Program-made: the position numbers and the translations under genes
DNA from: Terriglobia bacterium
GTDB taxonomy: Bacteria; Acidobacteriota; Terriglobia; Bryobacterales; Bryobacteraceae
DNA: 64,000 bases
Direction: 5' to 3'
Assembly (NCBI GenBank): GCA_020073345.1
Contig: JAIQFI010000030.1
Span: 1 to 64,000, forward strand
In this document: one piece after another, positions 9,450 to 18,219 of the stretch
How the letters are laid out: the number at the start of each line of letters is the position of its first letter
Numbering within the stretch: the first letter of the stretch is position 1
Notes under the pieces: model-generated
What the model saw: the letters and a program-made list of their open reading frames with translations, nothing else
The model's database searches: none
Told to the model about the DNA's origin: nothing

Positions 9450-10874
9450 ATGATCGCCACGCCCGCAGCGAAGATGCCGACGTTCCGTGATCCGGCCGGA
9501 TCGGTCTTTCGCTTCAGCGACCGAATTCTCCGCGTTGTGCATCCGGACTTCAACGTGGAGCTGGAAGCCTTTCTGACGACTCGCACCGCACGCGAGGCGG
9601 TCGAATCCGGAAGACTGATCTCATCTGAGCGGCTTTCCCCAAACGCGCTGCCCAACCTGGATCTGACCGGGGCGGTTTACGAGCACGAGCGTGTTCCGTT
9701 CCCGAGCTATCCCTATGAGTGGCCCGCCGAGATGCTGCACACCGCCGGAGTTTTGACTCTGGACCTCGCTCTCAACACCCTGGACGAAGGATATGGTCTG
9801 AAGGACGCGACCCCATACAACGTCTTATTCCGCGGTCCGCGGCCGGTTTTTGTGGACGTGCTTTCTTTCGAACGCCGCGAGCCGCGCAATCCTGCCTGGA
9901 CTGCCTACGCACAGTTCGTACGGACGTTTCTGCTGCCCTTGCTGGCCAACCGGGATCTAGGATGGCCACTCCAGCAAACCTTATCCGGCCGCCGCGAAGG
10001 CCTGGAGCCTGAAGCGGTGTATCGGTCGACGGGAGCCTTAAGGCGGCTGACTCCGCCTTACCTTACTTTGGCGTCGTTGCCCACATGGCTGGCCTCCAGT
10101 CGCCGCGAAGAGGCTTCGCTCTATCACCCCAAACCGGCGGCGTCACCCGAACAGGCCGGCTACATCCTCCGAAGCCTGCTGAATGGTTGCCGGAGGCAAT
10201 TGAATGCCGTAGGCCCTGGTTCCGGAGGCGATTCCACCTGGAGCCAGTATTTGGATCGCAAGTCCCTGTATTCGCCGCAGCAACTGGCGGAGAAAGAGGC
10301 GTTTGTGCGGGAGGCGCTGGAACTGACACGGCCCGCCACGGTGTTGGACGCCGGCGCGAATGAGGGCCACTTCAGCCTGCTGGCGGCTCGAACTGGTGCG
10401 GCGGTCGTCGCCATTGATACGGATCCGGTGGTGGTGGGATCCATCTGGCGTCGGGCGTATTCGGAGAATCTCGACATCCAACCGCTGGTGGTGGATCTCA
10501 CGCGGCCTACCCCTGCCTGCGGCTGGCGCAATCAGGAGTGCGCGTCCTTCTTGGATCGCGCTGCCGGCGCTTTTGACCTGGTGCTCATGCTCGCACTCAT
10601 GCACCACGTCGTGGTGACTGAGCGGGTCCCGTTGGAGGAACTACTGGCATTGGCCGCGGAAATCTCCCGCGAATACATGTTGATCGAATTTGTGGCTCCC
10701 GAGGATCCCATGTTCCAACGGATCGTTCGTGGCCGCGAGGCGCTTTATTCTCACTTAACCAGGGAACGCTTCGAGACCGCCGCCCAGGCTCACTGGGAAC
10801 TGGTGCGATCCAAGCGGATCACGGGACTACATCGATGGCTCTATCTCTATCGCCTGCGGCGCGCGAGAACCTGA
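9450..10874 (+). CDS. Class I SAM-dependent methyltransferase with long N-terminal extension
   Basis: A 474-aa protein. The C-terminal half carries a Rossmann methyltransferase core: motif I VLDAGANEGHFSLLAA (about residue 305), an acidic motif II end VVAIDTDP, and FDLVLMLALMHHVV. The N-terminal 250 residues (with DEGYGLKDATPYNVLFRG and FVDVLSFERR) resemble the kinase-like leader found in some nodulation-type or glycan-associated methyltransferases, but I do not recognise them firmly. ATG 9450 is chosen; the frame is open from 9183 but overlaps the small membrane gene. Its 3' end overlaps the next gene by 40 bp, indicating an operon. Confidence 0.78.
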   Translation: MIATPAAKMPTFRDPAGSVFRFSDRILRVVHPDFNVELEAFLTTRTAREAVESGRLISSERLSPNALPNLDLTGAVYEHERVPFPSYPYEWPAEMLHTAGVLTLDLALNTLDEGYGLKDATPYNVLFRGPRPVFVDVLSFERREPRNPAWTAYAQFVRTFLLPLLANRDLGWPLQQTLSGRREGLEPEAVYRSTGALRRLTPPYLTLASLPTWLASSRREEASLYHPKPAASPEQAGYILRSLLNGCRRQLNAVGPGSGGDSTWSQYLDRKSLYSPQQLAEKEAFVREALELTRPATVLDAGANEGHFSLLAARTGAAVVAIDTDPVVVGSIWRRAYSENLDIQPLVVDLTRPTPACGWRNQECASFLDRAAGAFDLVLMLALMHHVVVTERVPLEELLALAAEISREYMLIEFVAPEDPMFQRIVRGREALYSHLTRERFETAAQAHWELVRSKRITGLHRWLYLYRLRRART

Positions 10875-12520
10875 AGGACATCTTCGTCTGCTTCTCGCTG
10901 GGCAACCTGATTTTTGTCCGGCGGTGGTATGACCTGGAGATCCTGCAGGAAACCGGCCTGGATTATCTTCGGCCGGGTCCGGCCAGCTCCACTCTGTTGA
11001 TGTCGACGCTGCTAGCGGGACTCCTGCTGGGAACGATCTTCTGGATCGGCTGGCAATGGGCGCGCCAGCGCGGCGGCCTCTGGATCAAGTTTGCACACGG
11101 CTGCTTTCTGATGGCGCTGGTCTTCCCTCTGGAATCGGTTCGGCGCTACTGGAATGCCGAGCTGGGGCACGCCGATCTCGCCACCAACATGGCGCTCTTG
11201 AGCATCGAAGCTTTGCTTTTCATCGGGCTGATCCTGGCGCTGCGCGGAAATCCCCGCGTGGTCCGTGCCGGGCGGCATGTGGCGCTGATCATGACCTTCA
11301 TGTTCCCGGCGCTCATGATCGATTTCTTCAGCAGCCATCTTAATGCCGAGCCGGATTCAGCGTTTCAACCCAAACCTCCGACGGCGGTCCAAGCCGTTCG
11401 CGCTAATGCGCCGCGCTTCATCTGGATCATCTTCGACGAAATGGATCAGGGGATCGCCTTCAACCACCGCCCTGCCTCCCTGCAACTGCCAGAACTGGAT
11501 CGCCTGCGCAATGAGTCCCTGGAGGCCGACCGCGCGACCCAAACGGCCAGATATACGGGAATCGCGATGCCCATTCTCGTTTCCGGGCGCCCCTACCGCC
11601 AAACCGAGGTCAAAGGCGCATCCAGGCTTGACGTTTTCCCGGAGGATTCCTCGGAACCGGTCCATTGGAAAGACGAGCACACGGTATTTCATCGCGCTCG
11701 CGAACTGGGCGTAAATGCCGCCCTGGCCGGCTGGTATCACCCCTACTGCCGAATCTTCGGGGACCAGATGGTGGATTGTTTTGCCACGTCCACCAGCCAG
11801 GCGGGGAGGGCTCTGTTGCGCGAAAGGAACGCCGCTCAAGAAGGCGTTTTGGGCATGACCGCCTTCCTGTACCGGCTGCAAATCGAGAACATCAAAGATA
11901 TGTACCGCTTCGATGGTGTTTCCGGTTCCGAGAGACTGAAGGAGATCTATCTGCAGGGCCTGCAACAGCAGGAATACTTCCAGATTCGCGATCATGCTTA
12001 CGCGTACGCGGTAGATCCCCGGATCGGTTTCCTGATGCTCCACTTTCCGGCCCCGCACATGTATGCGATCTACAATCGTTCGCGGCGGGACTTTACACTG
12101 GATTCGACCATCGATTACCTCGACAACCTCGCCCTGGTCGACCGGACCGTCGGCGAGCTTCGCGCCAAGCTTGAAGCTGCCGGGCTGTGGGACCGAACAA
12201 GTATCCTGATCACTGCCGATCATGGGCTGCGTCCGGAGTTGTGGCAAGGCCACTACGGCTGGAACCAGAACATGGAGCGGATCTCCAGCCAGAGTGCGAG
12301 TCAACTGGTTCCATTCATTCTCAAGCTGGGGGGAAAAACCGGGCACCGCATCGTGGAGCGGCCATTTTCGAATATTGTCTCGTCCGACTTGGCCATCGCA
12401 GTGCTTGGCGGCCAGATCTCGACGGCCGACCAAGCGGCCGATTGGATTGAGCGGCGCACAGCCGACAGCGTGAGCAGCTCGAACCATCCCGCCTCCCCCG
12501 GACCATCCGGGTCGCGTTGA
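10835..12520 (+). CDS. Membrane-bound sulfatase / alkaline-phosphatase superfamily hydrolase
   Basis: A 561-aa protein with about four N-terminal transmembrane helices (residues 15-165) followed by an extracytoplasmic AlkP-superfamily domain. Visible elements are the metal-binding start FIWIIFDEMD, a Thr-rich nucleophile region (ATQTARYTGIAMPILVSG) and ITADHGLRPELWQGH near the end, which supplies Asp/His metal ligands. The layout resembles LTA-synthase or phosphoethanolamine-transferase-type enzymes, suggesting modification of a surface glycan or lipid; the substrate is inferred only. It overlaps the methyltransferase gene by 40 bp. Confidence 0.82.
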   Translation: MALSLSPAARENLKDIFVCFSLGNLIFVRRWYDLEILQETGLDYLRPGPASSTLLMSTLLAGLLLGTIFWIGWQWARQRGGLWIKFAHGCFLMALVFPLESVRRYWNAELGHADLATNMALLSIEALLFIGLILALRGNPRVVRAGRHVALIMTFMFPALMIDFFSSHLNAEPDSAFQPKPPTAVQAVRANAPRFIWIIFDEMDQGIAFNHRPASLQLPELDRLRNESLEADRATQTARYTGIAMPILVSGRPYRQTEVKGASRLDVFPEDSSEPVHWKDEHTVFHRARELGVNAALAGWYHPYCRIFGDQMVDCFATSTSQAGRALLRERNAAQEGVLGMTAFLYRLQIENIKDMYRFDGVSGSERLKEIYLQGLQQQEYFQIRDHAYAYAVDPRIGFLMLHFPAPHMYAIYNRSRRDFTLDSTIDYLDNLALVDRTVGELRAKLEAAGLWDRTSILITADHGLRPELWQGHYGWNQNMERISSQSASQLVPFILKLGGKTGHRIVERPFSNIVSSDLAIAVLGGQISTADQAADWIERRTADSVSSSNHPASPGPSGSR

Positions 12521-12565
12521 CTTGGCTCGCTGAGACCCCGGCGATCCACCCGGAGCGAGTACAAT

Positions 12566-12573
12566 GCTATAAA
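12566..12573 (+). promoter_or_regulatory. Putative extended -10 element before the lipoprotein gene
   Basis: TGC-TATAAA (12566-12573) forms a TGn-type extended -10 about 50 bp before the lipoprotein ATG at 12626. No good -35 box is seen. It fits an independent promoter after the sulfatase-like gene. Confidence 0.35.
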
Positions 12574-12625
12574 TTCAGGGGAACATTCCAGCCGGAGACG
12601 GCGTATGGGACAGACAGGGGCTGCC

Positions 12626-13318
12626 ATGTTGGTAAAACGAACCTTGCTGATCGCCGGAATCGCCACACTCGCGGGATGCGGGACCGGTGTCCGCTTAGGA
12701 CCGATGGAGCATGAGACCAAGGTCCTCGAACTCGATAAATCCGAGATGACCCGCGTGGAGCTCAAGATAGGCGCGGGTACATTGCGCGTCGAGGGCGCCT
12801 CACCCAAGCTCATGGAAGGAAATTTCGACTATAACGATCCGGGCTCGAAGCCACAGGTGGAATATCACTCCACCGGCGTGCGAAGCGATATTGAAGTCCA
12901 TCCCTCAGGAACAGTCCAGCATGGGGATAGCAAATGGGACATTCGCCTCAATGACTCCGTGGGGATGGATCTGGTGGTCAAAATGGGCGCCGGCGAAGCG
13001 CACCTGAACCTGGGCAGCCTGAACCTTCGCAGCGTCGCCTTCGACCTTGGAGCCGGGGAAGTGGACGCGGATTTGCGCGGTAATCCCAAGCGCAGTTACG
13101 ACGTGCAGATCAACGGCGGCGTCGGACAGGCAACCGTTCATTTGCCGAGGAGCGTCGGGATCTCGGCGACGGCAGTCGGTGGTATCGGCCAGGTCAACGT
13201 GAGTGGGCTGGAGAAGCGCAACGGCCGCTGGATTAATCCGGGCCACGAGAACGCGCCGGTGACCATCCGCCTGGACGTGAAGGGCGGCGTCGGTCAGATA
13301 GACCTGGTAGCCGAGTAA
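12626..13318 (+). CDS. Lipoprotein with toast-rack / LiaF-like beta-repeat domain
   Basis: A 230-aa predicted lipoprotein. Its N-terminus MLVKRTLLIAGIATLAGC carries a lipobox (LAGC), and translation from 12605 would add seven residues. The mature part is built from repeated beta strands with GAG and GVGQ turns (KIGAGTLRVEG, KMGAGEAHLNLG, DLGAGEVDADL, NGGVGQATVHL, VGGIGQVNVSG, KGGVGQIDLV), the pattern of the toast-rack/DUF2154-like family related to LiaF. Its role is unknown; related proteins sense or shield the envelope. A separate promoter is likely. Confidence 0.75.
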   Translation: MLVKRTLLIAGIATLAGCGTGVRLGPMEHETKVLELDKSEMTRVELKIGAGTLRVEGASPKLMEGNFDYNDPGSKPQVEYHSTGVRSDIEVHPSGTVQHGDSKWDIRLNDSVGMDLVVKMGAGEAHLNLGSLNLRSVAFDLGAGEVDADLRGNPKRSYDVQINGGVGQATVHLPRSVGISATAVGGIGQVNVSGLEKRNGRWINPGHENAPVTIRLDVKGGVGQIDLVAE

Positions 13319-13343
13319 CTGTTCGCGCTACTCTAACAAAGTA

Positions 13344-13898
13344 GTGAGCGCCAGCGCCGCAGAATCGATCCGGATTTCCATACCCAAATGCGATCCCGGC
13401 ATCGGGCATGTGATCCGCACTCCGGATTCGACCGACCTGATTGAGGGCGTGGTGGTGCGTCCGTTTGACTTGTGGCCCGACGACCGGGGCTACTTCCTGG
13501 AAGTCGCGCGGATGGGCCAGGGCCTGGCAGAAGGTTTTCCCGCCGAGAGCACGCAGGTTTCCTCCGCACTAAGCTACCCAGGCACCATCAAGGCCTTTCA
13601 CTATCATCTGCAGCAGACCGACCTTTGGGTTCCGGCCATGGGCATGTTTCAGGTTACGTTGGTGGATTTGCGTCCGGAATCCCGCACGTTCGGGTGGAAG
13701 AACACGATGTACGCCGGTGCACTGAAGCCGTGCCAGCTCCTGATTCCCCCGGGCGTGGGGCACGGCTATAAAGTCATCGGCGAACAGCCCGCGATCCTGA
13801 TCTACGTCACCAATCGCTTGTATAATCCCAAGGACGAGGGCCGCATCGCTTATAACGATCCCTCCATCGCCTACGATTGGGAGCTCCAGCACAAATAA
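13344..13898 (+). CDS. rfbC: dTDP-4-dehydrorhamnose 3,5-epimerase-like protein
   Basis: An RmlC-family cupin that would epimerise dTDP-4-keto-6-deoxyglucose in the L-rhamnose pathway. Family motifs include DDRGYFLEVAR, a YPGTIKAFHYHLQQTDLWV core with the catalytic-region histidine, and IPPGVGHGYKVIG. GTG 13344 is the start in the track; an internal start is possible. The stop overlaps the rfbB ATG (TAATG), so the two are translationally coupled. RmlA and RmlD are not in the window, so the final sugar could differ from rhamnose. Confidence 0.88.
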   Translation: MSASAAESIRISIPKCDPGIGHVIRTPDSTDLIEGVVVRPFDLWPDDRGYFLEVARMGQGLAEGFPAESTQVSSALSYPGTIKAFHYHLQQTDLWVPAMGMFQVTLVDLRPESRTFGWKNTMYAGALKPCQLLIPPGVGHGYKVIGEQPAILIYVTNRLYNPKDEGRIAYNDPSIAYDWELQHK

Positions 13899-14926
13899 TG
13901 AAGTTCCTGGTTACCGGGGGCGCGGGATTCATCGCGAGCGCATTCGTCCGTCAGCTCCTTGATCAGGAGCATGACGCGGATCGTTCCCGCCGCGTGGTGA
14001 ACCTGGACAAGTTGACCTACGCGGGAAACCTCGAGAACCTCGCGACCATAGCCGACGATTCGCGTTACCGCTTCGTCCACGGCGATATCTGCGACACCAC
14101 ACTGGTGAACTCGCTGGTAGCCGAAGAGAAGCCGGATGTGATCGTAAATTTCGCCGCCGAGTCGCACGTCGACCGTAGCATCCTGTCTCCGGCGCCGGTG
14201 TTCGAGACCAACCTGCGCGGGACGTTCACAATGCTAGAGGCCGCGCGAACTCACCAGACTCCGCGCTACGTGCAGGTTTCAACCGACGAAGTGTACGGCA
14301 GCATCGATCCGCCGCACGAGGCCGACGAGGATTATCCGCTGCGCGCCAGTAGCCCTTACTCGGCGTCGAAGGCGGGCGCGGATCTTCTGGCTCTGTCTTA
14401 TTTCGTCACTTATAAAATGCCGGTGACGGTGACGCGCGCGTCGAACAATTACGGCCCCTACCAATTTCCCGAGAAGCTTATCCCCCTGATGATTTCGAAT
14501 GCCCTGGAGGACAAGCCTTTGCCGATTTACGGCGACGGCCAGCAGGTGCGCGACTGGCTGTACGTGGACGACCACGCCCGGGCCATCCTGGCGGTGATCG
14601 AGCGCGGCCGAGCCGGGGAAATCTACAATATCGGCGGCAGCCGCGCGCTGCCGAATCTCGACGTTGTGCGCAAGATTCTGGCTGCAGTCGGAAAGCCGGA
14701 AAGCCTGATGCAGACGGTGAAGGATCGCCCCGGGCACGACCGCCGGTACGCTCTCTCCAGTGAGAAGCTGATGCGTGAAACCGGCTGGCAAGCTCGCGTT
14801 CCGTTCGAAGACGGCCTGCGCGCGACCATCGACTGGTACCGGTCGAATGCGGCCTGGACGGCGCGCGTCAAGAGCGGGGAATACCAGAATTATTACGCAA
14901 GTAATTACGGCGGCCGGGCACTTTAG
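13898..14926 (+). CDS. rfbB: dTDP-glucose 4,6-dehydratase
   Basis: NAD-dependent extended SDR that converts dTDP-glucose to dTDP-4-keto-6-deoxyglucose. The 342-aa protein starts with the Rossmann motif VTGGAGFIAS, has NFAAESHVDRSI, the substrate motif STDEVYGS and the SDR catalytic YSASK (Tyr-x3-Lys), then RASNNYGPYQFPEKLIPL, all characteristic of RmlB. It begins inside the rfbC stop codon. Together they make an activated deoxysugar, presumably for surface polysaccharide. Confidence 0.95.
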   Translation: MKFLVTGGAGFIASAFVRQLLDQEHDADRSRRVVNLDKLTYAGNLENLATIADDSRYRFVHGDICDTTLVNSLVAEEKPDVIVNFAAESHVDRSILSPAPVFETNLRGTFTMLEAARTHQTPRYVQVSTDEVYGSIDPPHEADEDYPLRASSPYSASKAGADLLALSYFVTYKMPVTVTRASNNYGPYQFPEKLIPLMISNALEDKPLPIYGDGQQVRDWLYVDDHARAILAVIERGRAGEIYNIGGSRALPNLDVVRKILAAVGKPESLMQTVKDRPGHDRRYALSSEKLMRETGWQARVPFEDGLRATIDWYRSNAAWTARVKSGEYQNYYASNYGGRAL

Positions 14927-14981
14927 GAGCGCATAGCGCGTCTAAATCATTCGTAATATCATGACTTAGGAAGGAATCTGC

Positions 14982-16802
14982 ATGCGCTGGTTCCCGATAG
15001 CCCTACTTTTCGGCGCGTCGTTCGCCGTGGCGCAAGTGCAAGTACTGCCGCCACCGCCGCCTCCACCGCCGTCGTTTCAACCGTCCTCCCAGGCTTCGGC
15101 TCCGCGCGCAACCGGCGAGAAGCCGGCGCATCTGGAAGGGACCATCCTCAGCCTGAATGGCGACCTGGTTCGGAAGGCCACCGTGCACCTGCAGGGGACC
15201 TTAGGTCAGCCCGGCCAGCCGCCGACAGGTTATAGCGAAACTACGGACAATGCGGGCAAGTTCGTCTTTGATGACGTAGCTCCGGGCCGCTATACGCTGT
15301 CGGCCGAAAAGCCAGGTTTCGTAGCCACCCGATACGGCGCCCGCTCCAACGCATCCCCCGGCACGCAACTCAATCTCACCGCCGGAATGGAGATGAGGGA
15401 CCTGGCCATCAAGATGACTCCGCAAGGCGTGATTGCCGGAAGAGTGCTGGATCAGGATGGCGACCCTGTGGTTTCGGTGCAAGTACAAGCGATGCGCTTC
15501 GCGTACAACGGTGGACGAAAGCAGCTGCAACCAACTGGCGGTGCGTCGACTAACGACCTGGGCGAGTATCGCCTGATCAATCTCGCACCAGGGCGCTATT
15601 ACGTCAGCGCAACGGACCGTCGCGTGGTTCAGAATTTCATTCAAGAACGGCCTGGCCGCGCCGGGACAGTGCAGGAAGGAAATATCACCACTTACTATCC
15701 GAATGGAGCGGATGTTTCCAGCGCCGTTGCGGTGGAGGTCGCGGCGGGCGCCGAGATGCGAGGCACGGACATCCGGTTACTCCAGGCGAAAGTGTACACC
15801 GTTCGCGGCAAAGCGGTGGATGCATCCGGAATCCCACCATCGGCATTCCTGTCGCTAACGCGCAAGGAAAACGACGGCAACCTGCCCGGCGTCCTGAACG
15901 GCGGCGGAACGACGCAGTTGCGGCCGGATGGAACTTTCGAATTCCGCAGTATCGTTCCTGGAACCTATGTCCTGCAGTTAGCGCAAGTGATCTCGCTTAA
16001 CGGTAATCCGCCCGCCGACGTGACTGGACGTTTGGAAGTGACGGTCGGCGACTCGAACATCGACGACCTGGCGTTTCCGCTTATCCCTCGCCCGGAAATT
16101 ACGGGGACGGTGACGCTGGAAGACGGTGACATCGCAACTCTGTTCAAACCGGCGCAGAATACGCCTGGAGTGGCTGTGGCCGGAAATGCCGTGCGCCCAC
16201 AACCGGGCCGCTTGGCGCTGGTCCTCAATCAAACCGAAAGCGGGCCCGGCGGTGGTGCTTCCAACGCTCCGGTGAAGGAAGATGGCACGTTTCGGGTCAG
16301 CGGCGTCGGTCTTAGCAAGTATGCTCTGAACTTAGTTTCGCTGCCGCAAGGAATCTACTTGAAATCGGCTCGCTTCGGCGGGCAAGATGTCACGCACACG
16401 CTCATCGACACGACCTCCGGTACAGGCGGAACACTGGATCTGGTGCTGTCTTCGAAAAGCGCCGAAGTCACTGGATCGGTCCAGAACGAAAAAGGCGAAG
16501 TCGCAGCGGGCATGATGGTAACGTTGTGGCCCAAAACCCCCGATGCGAGCCGCACTGGAGGAGTCCGTCCGGCCATGACCGATCAGAACGGCGGATTCCA
16601 ATTCAAGGGCCTCGCCCCGGGCGACTACTACGTCGCAGCATGGGAGGAACTGGACCTAGGACTGGCACTAGGCGCCGATTTCCTGAGCCATTTCACCAGT
16701 GAGGCGAGCGCGGTCAAACTGTCCGAAAGCGGACACGAGAGCAAGGACCTCAAACTGATACCGGCCGACAAAGTCGCGCTCGAAATTGCCAAGCTGCCTT
16801 AG
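14982..16802 (+). CDS. Secreted protein with repeated Cna-B / carboxypeptidase-regulatory-like domains
   Basis: A 606-aa exported protein with a Sec signal peptide (MRWFPIALLFGASFAVAQ) and a poly-proline linker (residues 24-32). It contains several Ig-like carboxypeptidase-regulatory modules, recognisable by recurring patterns such as G-x-F-x-F-x(2)-V-x-PG-x-Y-x-L (FVFDDVAPGRYTLSAE, YRLINLAPGRYYVSA, FEFRSIVPGTYVLQL, FQFKGLAPGDYYVAA). Such proteins are very common in Acidobacteria and act in adhesion or the outer envelope; the role here is unknown. A GGAAGG-type Shine-Dalgarno precedes ATG 14982. Confidence 0.8.
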   Translation: MRWFPIALLFGASFAVAQVQVLPPPPPPPPSFQPSSQASAPRATGEKPAHLEGTILSLNGDLVRKATVHLQGTLGQPGQPPTGYSETTDNAGKFVFDDVAPGRYTLSAEKPGFVATRYGARSNASPGTQLNLTAGMEMRDLAIKMTPQGVIAGRVLDQDGDPVVSVQVQAMRFAYNGGRKQLQPTGGASTNDLGEYRLINLAPGRYYVSATDRRVVQNFIQERPGRAGTVQEGNITTYYPNGADVSSAVAVEVAAGAEMRGTDIRLLQAKVYTVRGKAVDASGIPPSAFLSLTRKENDGNLPGVLNGGGTTQLRPDGTFEFRSIVPGTYVLQLAQVISLNGNPPADVTGRLEVTVGDSNIDDLAFPLIPRPEITGTVTLEDGDIATLFKPAQNTPGVAVAGNAVRPQPGRLALVLNQTESGPGGGASNAPVKEDGTFRVSGVGLSKYALNLVSLPQGIYLKSARFGGQDVTHTLIDTTSGTGGTLDLVLSSKSAEVTGSVQNEKGEVAAGMMVTLWPKTPDASRTGGVRPAMTDQNGGFQFKGLAPGDYYVAAWEELDLGLALGADFLSHFTSEASAVKLSESGHESKDLKLIPADKVALEIAKLP

Positions 16803-16843
16803 CGAAAAAGGGCATATTCACTGAGGTGTGATACCGTGCTGAG

Positions 16844-18205
16844 GTGAGCCCCGCCCAGGCCGCCGAACGCCGCGCATCGCACCAGCGCGTCTTCACCAAC
16901 GCGGCCCTGGTGGGCGTTCTGTCCACCGCCGCCAAGCTGGCGGGAGCCGCCAAAGTAGTGGTGACCGCGCACTTTTTCGGCGCAGGCGACCAACTGGACG
17001 CGTTCGTGATTGCGTTTCTCTTGCCCGCCTTCTTCACCGAAATTGTGGCTGGAGCCTTCAGCTCGAGCTTCATTCCTGCGTTCATCCAGGTGCGATCGAA
17101 CCAGGGAGAGGCTGCGGCACGCATGTTCGCGCGAACGGGATTAGCGCTGGTTCTGGGCGCGATGCTGGCGGTAAGCCTTCTGCTGGCTGCCAGCGGACGG
17201 TGGCTGTTACCGCTGTTGGGCTCCAGCTTCTCTTCGGAAAAACTGCGGCTCACTACCAGCCTGCTCCTGGTCTTGATCCTGTGGCTTCCGCTGAGCGCGT
17301 GCATCGCGGTTTGGCGCGCGGTATTGAACGCGCACAACGCATTCGCTCTCGCTGCCGCGGTGCCGTTGACCACGCCTCTGGCCACTGTTGTTTTTCTGTA
17401 CGCCGGAGCGAATCGATGGAATGTTTACACTCTGTGTTGGGGAACCCTGGCGGGAGTCGCAGTTGAAACCCTGATCCTGGGATGGGCTGTGCGCCGATTG
17501 GGGATCCCGATCCTTCCGGGCTGGCGCGGCTGGACTGCAGAGATGTCCGCGATCCGGCGTCAATACATTCCGCTTCTGGCGGGAACGATGTTCGCGGCCC
17601 TGTGCCCTCTGATCGACCAGGCCGTGGCGGGATCTCTTGGATCCGGAAGCGTGTCAGTGCTGGCGTACGGGACCAAACTGGGCGCGGTATTGGCGGCTGT
17701 CAGCGCTACCGCTATCGCTACCGCCGTTCTGCCAGAGTTCTCCCGGCTGGCCGCGCAACACGATTGGAGCCACCTTCGAAATTCGGTGCGCGTGCATGCG
17801 GCCGTGATTGCGCTTCTAGCCGTGCCGGGCGTAGCCGCGATGATCTGGCTCTCCACCCCCATCGTGCGAACGTTTTTCGAGGGCGGCGCTTTTGACGCTT
17901 CGGCCACGCGGGTGGTGAGCACCGTGCAGCAGTTTGCTCTGCTGGAAGTGCCCTTCGCTATTCTGTTTGTCTTCGTGGGACGGCTCGCCGTTGCGGTTTC
18001 TGCGACGGATGTGTTGATTCGCGCATCCCTGGTCGCGGTGGCCGCAACGGCTGTCGGCGACCTGGTTTTGGCCCGCATGATGGGTATTGCCGGAATCCCC
18101 TTGGCCGGCGCTCTAGCCCAAGCGATGGCCCTCGCGTGCCTGATCTACTTTCTGTACCGCCGTGAGCCACGCTTGTTCCTCCTTACTGACCAACCGTTAG
18201 GATGA
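16844..18205 (+). CDS. murJ: Lipid II flippase MurJ / MviN-like protein
   Basis: A 453-aa MOP-superfamily membrane protein with about 13-14 hydrophobic segments. The N-terminal VGVLSTAAKLAGAAKVVVTAHFFGAGDQLDAFVIAFLLP is the MurJ signature region, followed by FSSSFIPAFI. It is shorter than E. coli MurJ (511 aa) and could instead export an O-antigen or exopolysaccharide intermediate, as MurJ-like paralogs do near sugar genes. GTG 16844 is taken as the start. It lies 14 bp upstream of the cardiolipin synthase gene. Confidence 0.82.
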   Translation: MSPAQAAERRASHQRVFTNAALVGVLSTAAKLAGAAKVVVTAHFFGAGDQLDAFVIAFLLPAFFTEIVAGAFSSSFIPAFIQVRSNQGEAAARMFARTGLALVLGAMLAVSLLLAASGRWLLPLLGSSFSSEKLRLTTSLLLVLILWLPLSACIAVWRAVLNAHNAFALAAAVPLTTPLATVVFLYAGANRWNVYTLCWGTLAGVAVETLILGWAVRRLGIPILPGWRGWTAEMSAIRRQYIPLLAGTMFAALCPLIDQAVAGSLGSGSVSVLAYGTKLGAVLAAVSATAIATAVLPEFSRLAAQHDWSHLRNSVRVHAAVIALLAVPGVAAMIWLSTPIVRTFFEGGAFDASATRVVSTVQQFALLEVPFAILFVFVGRLAVAVSATDVLIRASLVAVAATAVGDLVLARMMGIAGIPLAGALAQAMALACLIYFLYRREPRLFLLTDQPLG

Positions 18206-18219
18206 TGTAGGGCATCGGC

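Noticed and set aside
11357-12487. 376-codon minus-strand open frame
   Set aside because: It is antisense to the sulfatase-like gene and has no family pattern.
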